A stretch of DNA of 21,447 nucleotides from CAXSEF01 sp964236585 (GTDB taxonomy: Bacteria; Pseudomonadota; Alphaproteobacteria; Acetobacterales; Acetobacteraceae). A model generated the notes under the pieces. That model had not been told where the DNA came from. It did not search any database and worked only from the letters and a program-made list of their open reading frames with translations. The position numbers and the translations under genes are program-made. Within the stretch, counting starts at the first letter, position 1. Each line of letters opens with the position of its first letter. Below, in pieces: positions 9,236 to 16,320 of the stretch. The stretch is taken from contig CAXSFE010000063.1 in NCBI GenBank assembly GCA_964236585.1, positions 1 through 21,447 of the forward strand. The letters run 5' to 3'.

Positions 9236-9260
9236 AAGCGTTAAAATACGATCACTATCC
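9236..9260. promoter_or_regulatory. AT-rich patch between divergent genes, possible promoter
   Basis: The region between the exporter start (9170) and the acetyltransferase start (9338) contains one short AT-rich stretch, GCGTTAAAATACGATCACTAT, in otherwise very GC-rich DNA. On the minus strand it reads ATCGTATTTTAACG, which offers a -10-like TATTTT for the secretion operon. No convincing -35 partner is seen on either strand, so the call rests on composition and the divergent position. Confidence 0.3.
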
Positions 9261-9337
9261 GCCCTTTCGCCGGCCCGGACGGCCTCCGCCCCACGCCCGC
9301 GGGCTCTCCCGCGACCCCTCCAGACCAGGACTTGCGC

Positions 9338-9856
9338 ATGGACATCCGACCCACCGCCGAGGCCGACCTGCCCGAGATCCAGGCGATCTACGCGTACCAC
9401 GTCCTGCACGGCACCGGCACCTTCGAGGAGATCCCGCCCTCGCTGGAGGAGATCGCCGCCCGCTTCCGCCGCGGCACCGACCGCGGCTTCGCCTGGCGCG
9501 TCGCCGCCGACGCCACCGGCATCCTCGCCTTCGCCTACTACGGCCCGTTCCGCGACCGCCCCGCCTACCGCTTCCTCGTCGAGGACAGCATCTACGTCCG
9601 CGAGGACGTGCGCGGCCAGGGCGTCGGCAAGCAGCTCGTCGCCTGCCTGCTCGCCGACGCCGAGGCCGCCGGCATGCGCCAGATGATCGCCGTGATCGGC
9701 GACGCCGACAACATCGGCTCCATCGGCATGCACGCCAGCCTCGGCTTCCTCCGCACCGGCACCCTGCGCGCCGCCGGCCTCAAGTTCGGCCGCTGGCTCG
9801 ACGTCGTCGTCATGCAGCGCGCCCTGGGGCCCGGCGACTCCACCGTCCCGGACTAG
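9338..9856 (+). CDS. GNAT N-acetyltransferase, phosphinothricin/methionine-sulfone type
   Basis: 172 residues from ATG 9338, with AGGA 7 nt upstream; this is better than the TTG two codons earlier. The protein opens with MDIRPTAEADLPEIQAIY and has the features of the Pat/YncA branch: the HGTGTFEEIPPS segment near 24-35, the strand YRFLVEDSIYV, the acetyl-CoA pyrophosphate loop RGQGVGKQ at 92-99, and GFLRTGTLRAAGLKFGRWLD near the C-terminus. Members acetylate the amino group of phosphinothricin, methionine sulfone or sulfoximine, or related amino acids, in the cytoplasm. Substrate cannot be set from sequence alone. It is divergent from the secretion operon and 137 nt upstream of the zinc-ribbon gene; the two may or may not be co-transcribed. 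Confidence 0.88.
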   Translation: MDIRPTAEADLPEIQAIYAYHVLHGTGTFEEIPPSLEEIAARFRRGTDRGFAWRVAADATGILAFAYYGPFRDRPAYRFLVEDSIYVREDVRGQGVGKQLVACLLADAEAAGMRQMIAVIGDADNIGSIGMHASLGFLRTGTLRAAGLKFGRWLDVVVMQRALGPGDSTVPD

Positions 9857-9902
9857 CGCCCCCGGCCTGAGCTCCCAGCCTGGGCCCCACCCTGGCATCC
9901 AT

Positions 9903-9930
9903 CCTGCATCGTGTCCCCTGCATCGTGCCC
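9903..9930. repeat. Short direct repeat between the acetyltransferase and zinc-ribbon genes
   Basis: CCTGCATCGTG occurs twice, 14 bp apart, in the 137-nt gap between the two genes. The rest of this gap is GC-rich with no clear promoter or terminator. The repeat may be a chance slip duplication; no function is evident. Confidence 0.3.
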
Positions 9931-9993
9931 CGGCGACCGTCTGCCCCCGCACGCAGGCAGCGACCACCCGCCCGCCACGGCGCCCGGAGCCCC

Positions 9994-11085
9994 ATGGACC
10001 TGTTCACCTGCCGGCACTGCGGACAGCGCCTCTACTTCGAGAACACCCGCTGCGAGCGCTGCGGCCACCGCCTCGGCTACCTGCCCGACGCCGCCACCCT
10101 GGCCGCCCTGGAGCCGCTCCCCGACGCCTCGCCTGGCGACGCCCCAGCCGGGGACGCCTGGCGCCCCATCCTCGCCGCCCCCGACGCCCCCGCCCGCCGC
10201 TTCTGCGAGAACGCCGCCCACGACGTCTGCAACTGGATGCTCCCCGCCGACGCCGCGCCGGGCGACCGCTTCTGCGCCGCCTGCCGCCACAACCGCACCG
10301 TCCCCGACCTTTCGCGCCCCGGCAACCTCCGGCGCTGGCGCAAGCTGGAGGAGGCCAAGCACCGCCTGTTCTACTCCCTGCTCCGCCTCTGCCTGCCGAT
10401 GGCCACCCGGCAGGACGACCCCGGCTTCGGCCTCGGCTTCGACTTCCTCGAGGACCTCCCCGGCGCCCCCAGGGTGATGACCGGCCAGGACGACGGCATC
10501 ATCACCCTCAACATCGCCGAGGCCGACGACGCCGTCCGCGAGACCCTGCGCCAGAGGATGGGCGAACCCTACCGCACCCTGCTCGGCCACGTCCGCCACG
10601 AGAGCGGCCACTACTTCTGGGACCGTCTGGTCCGCGACGGCGGCCACCTCGACGCCTGCCGCGCCCTGTTCGGCGACGACCGCGCCGACTACGAGGCCGC
10701 CCTGCGCACCCACTACGCCCGCGGCGCCCCGCTGGACTGGCCCACCCGCACCATCAGCGCCTACGCCACCGCCCATCCCTGGGAGGATTTCGCCGAGACC
10801 TGGGCCCACTACCTCCACATCGTCGACACGCTGGAGACTGCCTGCGCCTTCGCGATGGACCTGCGCCCCCACGAGGGCGCCGAGCACGTCGACCTCGACC
10901 CCTACGCACCCGCCACCACCATCGAGGACATCGTCGCCGCCTGGCTGCCCCTGGTGTTCGCCGTGAACAGCCTCAACCGCTCCATGGGCCAGGGCGAGCT
11001 CTACCCCTTCGTCCTGTCCACCCCCGTCATCGAGAAGCTCGGCTTCATCCACGGCCTCGTCCAGCCGTTCGCCAGGCGGGGCTGA
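9994..11085 (+). CDS. Zinc-ribbon putative zinc-binding metallopeptidase (DUF2248-like)
   Basis: 363 residues from ATG 9994, with GGAG about 5 nt upstream. The N-terminus is a zinc ribbon (CRHCG at 6-10 and CERCG at 20-24). A second Cys set follows at C71, C79, C94 and C97 (FCAACRHNRTVPDL). The C-terminal half carries HESGH at 202-206, which fits the HExxH zinc-protease signature, and a downstream acidic segment HPWEDFAETWAHYLH (about 261-275) that could give the third ligand. This arrangement matches the conserved family annotated as zinc-ribbon/putative zinc-binding metallopeptidase, whose activity has not to my knowledge been demonstrated. No signal peptide is seen. The gene ends just before repeat copy B, convergent with the next gene. 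Confidence 0.85.
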   Translation: MDLFTCRHCGQRLYFENTRCERCGHRLGYLPDAATLAALEPLPDASPGDAPAGDAWRPILAAPDAPARRFCENAAHDVCNWMLPADAAPGDRFCAACRHNRTVPDLSRPGNLRRWRKLEEAKHRLFYSLLRLCLPMATRQDDPGFGLGFDFLEDLPGAPRVMTGQDDGIITLNIAEADDAVRETLRQRMGEPYRTLLGHVRHESGHYFWDRLVRDGGHLDACRALFGDDRADYEAALRTHYARGAPLDWPTRTISAYATAHPWEDFAETWAHYLHIVDTLETACAFAMDLRPHEGAEHVDLDPYAPATTIEDIVAAWLPLVFAVNSLNRSMGQGELYPFVLSTPVIEKLGFIHGLVQPFARRG

Positions 11086-11087
11086 AC

Positions 11088-11212
11088 AAGCAAGCCTGGG
11101 CTCTGCCCAGACCCGCCAGGGGCGAGCCGCCCCTGGACCGGCCTCACTTAAGAGAAGGCGATCCAAGGGCCCAGCCCTTGGCGGGGTCCAGGGGCAGAGC
11201 CCCTGGCCTTCG
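11088..11212. repeat. Compound hairpin repeat, copy B
   Basis: Located between two convergent stop codons. Hairpin 1 is at 11096-11110 (CTGGGC, loop TCT, GCCCAG), hairpin 2 at 11116-11136 (CCAGGGGC, loop GAGCC, GCCCCTGG), CTTAAG at 11147-11152, hairpin 3 at 11163-11181 (CCAAGGG, loop CCCAG, CCCTTGG) and hairpin 4 at 11188-11206 (CCAGGGGC, loop AGA, GCCCCTGG). Hairpin 2 is identical to that of copy A, while hairpins 1, 3 and 4 differ from A in arm sequence but remain perfectly paired. Confidence 0.85.
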
Positions 11213-11545
11213 CTATCCTCCCTCCAGCCTGAACCGCGCCGAAGCCACCACGTCCCCCTCCACTGCGGCCACCACCGCGGCCCGCCCCGCTGTGCTCGTC
11301 GTCACCGCCACCACCCGCCCGAACGCCGCCACCTCGCCCCGCGCCCGCGCCAGGAACAGCCCCCCCAGCGCCCGCCCCGCGTCGCTGCGCGGCACGCAGC
11401 ACACGCACCCGATCGCATGCCCCCCCGCCGCCACCGCGAACCGCGCCGCCGCCCCCCGCGGCAGCGCCCCGTCCCCTTCCAGCAGCACGGCGTCCCCCTC
11501 GCCCGCCACCCCGCCCAGCACCACCGGGATCCGCCCGTCGCCCAT
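11213..11545 (-). CDS. Unrecognised 110-residue protein
   Basis: The frame runs from ATG 11545 (MGDGRIPVVLGG) to TAG at 11215-11213. ATG 11572 is an alternative but lacks a ribosome binding site, while the chosen start has a G-rich GGGGG about 8 nt upstream. The protein is rich in Ala, Val and Gly with alternating hydrophobic residues, suggesting a small beta-rich fold. A CVCC motif occurs mid-protein (HAIGCVCCVPRSD), followed by LGGLFLARARGEVAAFGRVV. No signal peptide is seen. I do not recognise the family. It is divergent from the ArsR/methyltransferase gene, sharing a 56-nt intergenic region, so both could answer to the same operator. The frame on this strand has a more protein-like composition than the overlapping frames, but it could be spurious. 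Confidence 0.6.
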   Translation of the reverse strand: MGDGRIPVVLGGVAGEGDAVLLEGDGALPRGAAARFAVAAGGHAIGCVCCVPRSDAGRALGGLFLARARGEVAAFGRVVAVTTSTAGRAAVVAAVEGDVVASARFRLEGG

Positions 11546-11568
11546 CGCCAACCCCCAACACCCGCTGG

Positions 11569-11594
11569 ACATAAGGATATGTTTATGTGTATGC
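11569..11594. promoter_or_regulatory. AT-rich island, candidate operator/promoter of the ArsR-methyltransferase gene
   Basis: A sharply AT-rich island sits between divergent genes in DNA that is otherwise about 70% GC. It contains an inverted repeat ACATAA (11569-11574) and TTATGT (11583-11588) separated by 8 nt, and three tandem hexamers ATATGT, TTATGT, GTATGC at 11577-11594. ArsR-family regulators commonly bind AT-rich inverted repeats in their own promoter, so this is the natural candidate for autoregulation and for control of metH. It also holds possible -10 hexamers. The assignment is inferred from position and composition. Confidence 0.5.
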
Positions 11595-11601
11595 CAGGCG
11601 C

Positions 11602-12549
11602 ATGCAAGAGCTGCTCGCCGCCCTCCGCGCCGCCGCCGAGCCCACCCGCCTCCGCCTGCTGGCACTCGCGGCACGCGGCGCCTTCTGCGTGACCGAGTTC
11701 GTCGAGATCCTCGGCCAGTCCCAGCCCCGCCTGTCGCGCCACCTCCGCCTGCTGTGCGACGCCGGCCTGCTGGAGCGCGCCCGCGAGGGCGCCAACGTCT
11801 GGTTCACCGTCCCCCACGGCACCGACGCCGGCGGCCTGGCCGACGCCCTGCTGGCCCGCCTCCCGCCCGACGACGCCACGCTCGAGTCCGACCGACGCGG
11901 CGCCGCCCGCGTCCTGGCCGAGCGCGCCCGCGTCGCCTCGGCCAGCTTCAACCGACAGGGCGCCGACTGGGACGAGATGCGCGCCCTCGACCTCCCCGCC
12001 GGGGCCGTCGAGCTGGCCCTGCTCGCCCTGCTGCCGCAGTCGGACCTCGGCCGCCTGCTCGACATCGGCACCGGCACCGGCCGCCTGCTGGAGCTGCTCG
12101 GCGAGCGCGTCTCCTCGGCCACCGGCATCGACGCCAGCCGCGCCATGCTCGCCCTCGCCCGCGCCCGCCTCGCCGGCCTCCGGCTCCCCACCTGCACCGT
12201 CCGCCTCGGCGACATGTACCGCCTGCCCTTCCCCGACGCGTCCTTCGACCTCGTGGTCCTGCAGATGGTCCTGCACTACGCCGAGGACCCTGCCGCCGTG
12301 CTCGCCGAGGCCGCCCGCGTCCTCGCCCCCGGAGGCCGCCTCGTGGTGGTCGACCTCGCCGCCTACGCCGCGAACCCCAGGGCGCACGCGCTGGCCCACC
12401 GCTGGCCCGGCTTCGACGACGCCGCCCTCGCCGGCCTGCTCGCCGGCGCCGGCCTCGCCGCCCGGCCGGCGCGCATCGTCCCCGGGCCCCTGGAGATCCG
12501 CCTCTGGTCCGCGGAGGCCGCCGCCGTCAGCCTGGAACGCGTCGCTTGA
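11602..12549 (+). CDS. ArsR-type regulator fused to SAM-dependent methyltransferase
   Basis: 315 residues from ATG 11602 (MQELLAALRAAAEPTRLRLL); a GTG at 11587 with AAGGA upstream would add five residues. Residues 1-75 are an ArsR winged helix, with the recognition region TEFVEILGQSQPRLSRHLRL at 31-50. Metal-binding Cys clusters typical of true metal sensors are not evident. Residues 120-315 are a class I methyltransferase with motif I LLDIGTGTGRLLELL at 152-166, the acidic GIDASRAML, and PFPDASFDLVVLQMVLHYAE. Such fusions are found beside methionine-cycle genes in alphaproteobacteria and are thought to sense SAM or SAH; whether the enzyme domain is active is uncertain. Here it is followed after 148 nt, including repeat copy C, by metH on the same strand, so a methionine-cycle role is likely. 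metF is absent. Confidence 0.88.
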   Translation: MQELLAALRAAAEPTRLRLLALAARGAFCVTEFVEILGQSQPRLSRHLRLLCDAGLLERAREGANVWFTVPHGTDAGGLADALLARLPPDDATLESDRRGAARVLAERARVASASFNRQGADWDEMRALDLPAGAVELALLALLPQSDLGRLLDIGTGTGRLLELLGERVSSATGIDASRAMLALARARLAGLRLPTCTVRLGDMYRLPFPDASFDLVVLQMVLHYAEDPAAVLAEAARVLAPGGRLVVVDLAAYAANPRAHALAHRWPGFDDAALAGLLAGAGLAARPARIVPGPLEIRLWSAEAAAVSLERVA

Positions 12550-12555
12550 CCGAAA

Positions 12556-12676
12556 GAAAGGCCAGGGCTCTGCCCTGGACCCGCCAAAGGCTGGCCTTTG
12601 GAAACCTCGACTTAAGTAAAGCCGGTCCAGGGCGGCTCGCCCTGGCGGGTCCAGGGCAGAGCCCTGGCCTTCCTTC
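12556..12676. repeat. Compound hairpin repeat, copy C (metH leader)
   Basis: Hairpin 1 is at 12562-12578 (CCAGGGC, loop TCT, GCCCTGG), hairpin 2 at 12584-12601 (CCAAAGG, loop CTGG, CCTTTGG), CTTAAG at 12611-12616, hairpin 3 at 12627-12645 (CCAGGGC, loop GGCTC, GCCCTGG) and hairpin 4 at 12651-12667 (CCAGGGC, loop AGA, GCCCTGG). The loop GGCTC of hairpin 3 is the reverse complement of the GAGCC loop of hairpin 2 in copies A and B, so this module is present in inverted position. The copy lies between two genes on the same strand and would be part of the transcript upstream of the metH ribosome binding site. Confidence 0.85.
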
Positions 12677-12697
12677 CTTCTCCGAGGACCTCCGCCC

Positions 12698-15600
12698 ATG
12701 ACCATCCGCCCCCACCTCCTCGACGCGCTCCGCGACCAGGTCCTCCTCGCCGACGGCGGCATGGGCAGCCGCGTGCAGGCGCTCACGCTCGACGTGGAGG
12801 CCGACTACTGGAACCGCGAGAACTGCACGGAGGTCCTCAACCTGAGCCGCCCCGAGCTGGTCCGCGAGATCCACCGCGGCTACTACGCCGCCGGCGCCGA
12901 CATGGTGGAAACCAACAGCTTCGGCGGCTCCCCGATCACGCTGGCCGAGTTCGACCTCGAGGACCGCACCCACGAGATCAACAAGGTCGCCGCCGAGCTG
13001 GCCCGCGAGGCCGCCGACAGCTTCTCCGATGGCCGCAACCGTTGGGTCCTGGGCTCCGTCGGCCCGGGCACCAAGCTCCCCAGCCTCGGCAACATCGCCT
13101 ACGACCCGCTGGAGGCGGCGCTGGCCGCGCAGTGCGCCGGCCTGATCGACGGCGGTGTGGACGCGATCCTGATCGAGACCTGCCAGGATACGCTGCAGAT
13201 CAAGGCCGCCGTCAACGGCGCCAAGCTCGCCCGCAGGAACGCCGGCACCGACACCCCGATCTTCGTCCAGGTCACGGTCGAGACCACCGGCACGCTGCTC
13301 GTCGGCCCCGACATCGCCGCCGCCGCCACCGTGATCCACGCCCTCGACGTCCCGCTCCTTGGCCTGAACTGCGCCACTGGGCCCCAGGAGATGGCCGAGC
13401 ACGTCCGCTGGATCAGCCGCAACTGGCCCGGCCTGATCTCCGTCCTCCCCAACGCCGGCCTGCCGGAGCTGGTCGACGGCCAGACCCACTACCCGCTCAA
13501 CGCCGCCGACATGGCGACCTGGGTGGAGCGCTTCGTCGCCGAGGACGGCATCAACCTGATCGGCGGCTGCTGCGGCACCGGCCCCGACCACATCCAGGCG
13601 CTTGACCAGATGCTCCGCCGCCGCGACGGCAGCCGCGCCCGCCCTGCGCCCGCACAGCGCACCCACGTCTGGGTCCCCTCCGTCGCCAGCCTCTACGGCC
13701 AGGTCCCGTTCCGCCAGGAGAACAGCTACTTCTCCATCGGCGAGCGCTGCAACGCCAACGGCTCGAAGAAGTGGCGCGAGCTGCAGGAGCGCGCCGACTG
13801 GGACGGCTGCGTCTCCGTCGGCCGCGAGCAGGTCGGCGAGGGCTCCAACTCGCTCGACGTCTGCACCGCCTTCGTCGGCCGCGACGAGGTGATGGAGATG
13901 GACGAGGTGATCCGCCGCTTCACCTCCTCGGTCAACGCGCCGCTGGTGATCGACTCCACCGAAACGAACGTCATCGAGTCCGCCCTGAAGCTCCACGGCG
14001 GCAAGCCGATCATCAACTCGATCAACTTCGAGGACGGCGAGCACATGGCCGAGGACCGCCTCGTCCTCGCCCGCAAGTTCGGCGCCGCCCTGGTGGCCCT
14101 GACCATCGACGAGACCGGCATGGCCAAGACGCCCGACCGCAAGCTCGCCATCGCCACCCGCCTGGTCGACTTCGCCTGCGAGAAGCACGGCCTGCCCCAG
14201 TCCGACCTGCTGATCGACCCCCTCGTCCTGACCATCGCCACCGGCATGGAGGACGACCGCAAGCTCGGCCAGTACACGCTGGAAGGCATCCGCGCGATCC
14301 GCGACAAGTACCCCGACGTCCAGATCGTGCTCGGCCTGTCCAACATCAGCTTCGGCCTCAACCCCGCCGCCCGCGCCGTGCTGAACTCCGTCTTCCTCGA
14401 CCTCGCGGTCAAGGCCGGCATGACGGCGGCCATCGTCCACGTCAGCAAGATCCGCCCGCTGCACCTGATCCCGGCGGAAGAGGTCAAGGTCATGGAGGAC
14501 CTGATCTTCGACCGCCGCGCGGAGGGCTACGACCCGCTGCAGAAGGTCCTGGCGATGTTCGCCGACCGCAAGCTCGCCGACGCCACCAAGAAGGTCCGCG
14601 CCGACACCGTCACCGGCCGCCTCAAGGACCGCATCATCGACGGCGACCGCAAGGGCCTGGCCGACGAGCTGGACGAGGCGATGCGCGACATGCCCCCGCT
14701 CGACATCATCAACACCGTCCTGCTCGATGGCATGAAGGTCGTGGGCGAGCTGTTCGGCGCCGGAAAGATGCAGCTCCCCTTCGTGCTGCAGTCCGCCGAG
14801 ACCATGAAGGCCGCCGTCGCCCACCTCGAGCCCCACATGGAGAAGGTCGAGGGCCAGCAGAAGGGCACCATCGTGCTGGCCACCGTGAAGGGCGACGTCC
14901 ACGACATCGGCAAGAACCTCGTCGACATCATCCTGACCAACAACGGCTACCGCGTCGTCAACCTCGGCATCAAGGTCCCCCTCGCCGACATGGTCGCCGC
15001 CGTGCGCGAGCACCACGCCCACGCCATCGGCATGTCCGGCCTGCTGGTCAAGTCCACCGTCGTGATGCGCGAGAACCTGGAGGAGATGAGCCGCCAGGGC
15101 GTCGACGTCCCCGTCCTGCTCGGCGGCGCGGCGCTCACCCGCAACTACGTCGAGGACACCTGCGTCCAGGCCTACGCGTCCGGCCGCGTCGTCTACGCCC
15201 GCGACGCCTTCGACGGCCTCAACCTGATGGAGCGCGTCACCGGCAACGGCTTCGACGACTACCTCGCCGCCATCCAGTCCAAGCGCGTGGGAAAAGCCCG
15301 CAACACCGCCCGCACCCTCGGCCAGGCCGACACGAAGGCCTTCGCCCCCGTCGACGTCAACGCCGCCCGGACCCGCCGCCGCCGCCTCACGGCCGACACC
15401 CCCGTGATCGAGCCCCCGTTCTGGGGCCCGCGCACGCTGGCCGCGACCACCCGCGCCGTCCTGCCCTTCCTCAACGAGCGCAGCCTCTACCAATTCCAGT
15501 GGGGCTTCCGGAAGCAGGGCCGCACGCTGGAGGAATTCCTCGGCTGGGCGAAGCAGGAGCTGCGCCCGGTGATGAAGCGCATGCTCGCCCTGTGCGAGGC

Positions 15601-16192
15601 CGACGACATCCTCCACCCCCAGGCGATCTACGGCTACTGGAAGGCCGCCGGCCAGGGCAACGACCTCATCGTCTTCGAGCAGGACGGCACCACCGAGGTC
15701 GCCCGCTTCGCCCTCCCCCGCCAGCCCAAGGACGACGGCGAGTGCATCGCCGACTTCTTCCGCGACGTCGACGACGAGCAACGCGACGTCATCGGCCTGC
15801 AGGTCGTCACCGTCGGCCAGCAGGCGTCCGACACCGCGCGCGACTGGTTCAACGACAACCGCTACCAGGACTACCTCTACCTCCACGGCCTCTCCGTCGA
15901 GATAGCCGAGGCGATGGCCGAGTACACCCACAAGCGCATCCGCGCCGAGCTGGGCTTCGCGTCCGAGGACGACCGCGACCTGGAGAAGATGCTGTCGCAG
16001 TCCTACCGTGGCAGCCGCTACTCCTTCGGCTACCCCGCCTGCCCGCGCCTGGAGGACCAGGAGCCCCTCCTCGCCCTCCTCGGCGGCGAGCGCATCGGCA
16101 TCTCGCTCTCCGACGAGCACCAGCTCCACCCCGAGCAGTCCACCAGCGCCATCGTCGTGCTCAACCCGAACGCCAAGTACTTCTCGGTCTGA
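12698..16192 (+). CDS. metH: Cobalamin-dependent methionine synthase
   Basis: 1164 residues from ATG 12698, with GAGGA 9 nt upstream. It transfers the methyl group of 5-methyltetrahydrofolate through cobalamin to homocysteine in the cytoplasm. All four modules are present. Residues 1-310 are the homocysteine domain with zinc ligands C225 (GLNCATGP), C291 and C292 (GGCCGTGP). Residues 330-610 are the pterin-binding domain, with FSIGERCNANGSKKW, EGSNSLDVCTAFVG and INSINFEDGE. Residues 630-860 are the cap and cobalamin domain with DVHDIG at 733-738, where H735 is the cobalt-coordinating His. Residues 890-1164 are the activation domain with the SAM motif RYSFGY at 1107-1112. Length is close to the usual 1170-1230. 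It is probably controlled with the ArsR/methyltransferase gene upstream. No cobalamin or SAM riboswitch is apparent in the 148-nt leader, which instead holds repeat copy C. Confidence 0.98.
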   Translation: MTIRPHLLDALRDQVLLADGGMGSRVQALTLDVEADYWNRENCTEVLNLSRPELVREIHRGYYAAGADMVETNSFGGSPITLAEFDLEDRTHEINKVAAELAREAADSFSDGRNRWVLGSVGPGTKLPSLGNIAYDPLEAALAAQCAGLIDGGVDAILIETCQDTLQIKAAVNGAKLARRNAGTDTPIFVQVTVETTGTLLVGPDIAAAATVIHALDVPLLGLNCATGPQEMAEHVRWISRNWPGLISVLPNAGLPELVDGQTHYPLNAADMATWVERFVAEDGINLIGGCCGTGPDHIQALDQMLRRRDGSRARPAPAQRTHVWVPSVASLYGQVPFRQENSYFSIGERCNANGSKKWRELQERADWDGCVSVGREQVGEGSNSLDVCTAFVGRDEVMEMDEVIRRFTSSVNAPLVIDSTETNVIESALKLHGGKPIINSINFEDGEHMAEDRLVLARKFGAALVALTIDETGMAKTPDRKLAIATRLVDFACEKHGLPQSDLLIDPLVLTIATGMEDDRKLGQYTLEGIRAIRDKYPDVQIVLGLSNISFGLNPAARAVLNSVFLDLAVKAGMTAAIVHVSKIRPLHLIPAEEVKVMEDLIFDRRAEGYDPLQKVLAMFADRKLADATKKVRADTVTGRLKDRIIDGDRKGLADELDEAMRDMPPLDIINTVLLDGMKVVGELFGAGKMQLPFVLQSAETMKAAVAHLEPHMEKVEGQQKGTIVLATVKGDVHDIGKNLVDIILTNNGYRVVNLGIKVPLADMVAAVREHHAHAIGMSGLLVKSTVVMRENLEEMSRQGVDVPVLLGGAALTRNYVEDTCVQAYASGRVVYARDAFDGLNLMERVTGNGFDDYLAAIQSKRVGKARNTARTLGQADTKAFAPVDVNAARTRRRRLTADTPVIEPPFWGPRTLAATTRAVLPFLNERSLYQFQWGFRKQGRTLEEFLGWAKQELRPVMKRMLALCEADDILHPQAIYGYWKAAGQGNDLIVFEQDGTTEVARFALPRQPKDDGECIADFFRDVDDEQRDVIGLQVVTVGQQASDTARDWFNDNRYQDYLYLHGLSVEIAEAMAEYTHKRIRAELGFASEDDRDLEKMLSQSYRGSRYSFGYPACPRLEDQEPLLALLGGERIGISLSDEHQLHPEQSTSAIVVLNPNAKYFSV

Positions 16193-16194
16193 AG

Positions 16195-16320
16195 CAAGCA
16201 AGGCCAGAGGCTCTGCCTCTGGACTCCGCCAAGGGAAGCCCCTTGGATGGCTTTCCTTAAGTCAAGGGATCAAAGGGTCCTCGGACCCTTTGCGGGTCCA
16301 GGGCAGAGCCCTGGCCTTCC
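16195..16320. repeat. Compound hairpin repeat, copy D
   Basis: Located after the metH stop and running into the 3' end of the convergent histidine kinase gene. Hairpin 1 is at 16204-16222 (CCAGAGGC, loop TCT, GCCTCTGG), hairpin 2 at 16229-16246 (CCAAGGG, loop AAGC, CCCTTGG), CTTAAG at 16256-16261, hairpin 3 at 16272-16291 (AAAGGGTCC, loop TC, GGACCCTTT) and hairpin 4 at 16298-16314 (CCAGGGC, loop AGA, GCCCTGG). Bases 16226-16292 match 20424-20490 of copy E at 65 of 67 positions. The central CTTAAG supplies the TAA stop of the kinase gene on the minus strand. Confidence 0.88.

Noticed and set aside
12550..12697. Cobalamin or SAM riboswitch upstream of metH
   Set aside because: No B12-box or SAM-riboswitch core is seen, and the leader is accounted for by repeat copy C.
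11178..12701. A 507-codon plus-strand frame overlapping the ArsR-methyltransferase gene
   Set aside because: It is Arg/Pro-rich low-complexity sequence in a different frame from a protein with clear domains.
12527..16201. A 1224-codon open frame antisense to metH
   Set aside because: It mirrors a certain metH gene, its composition (Val, Asp, Gly, Ala, His rich) is that of a GC-rich shadow frame, and no domain is recognisable.
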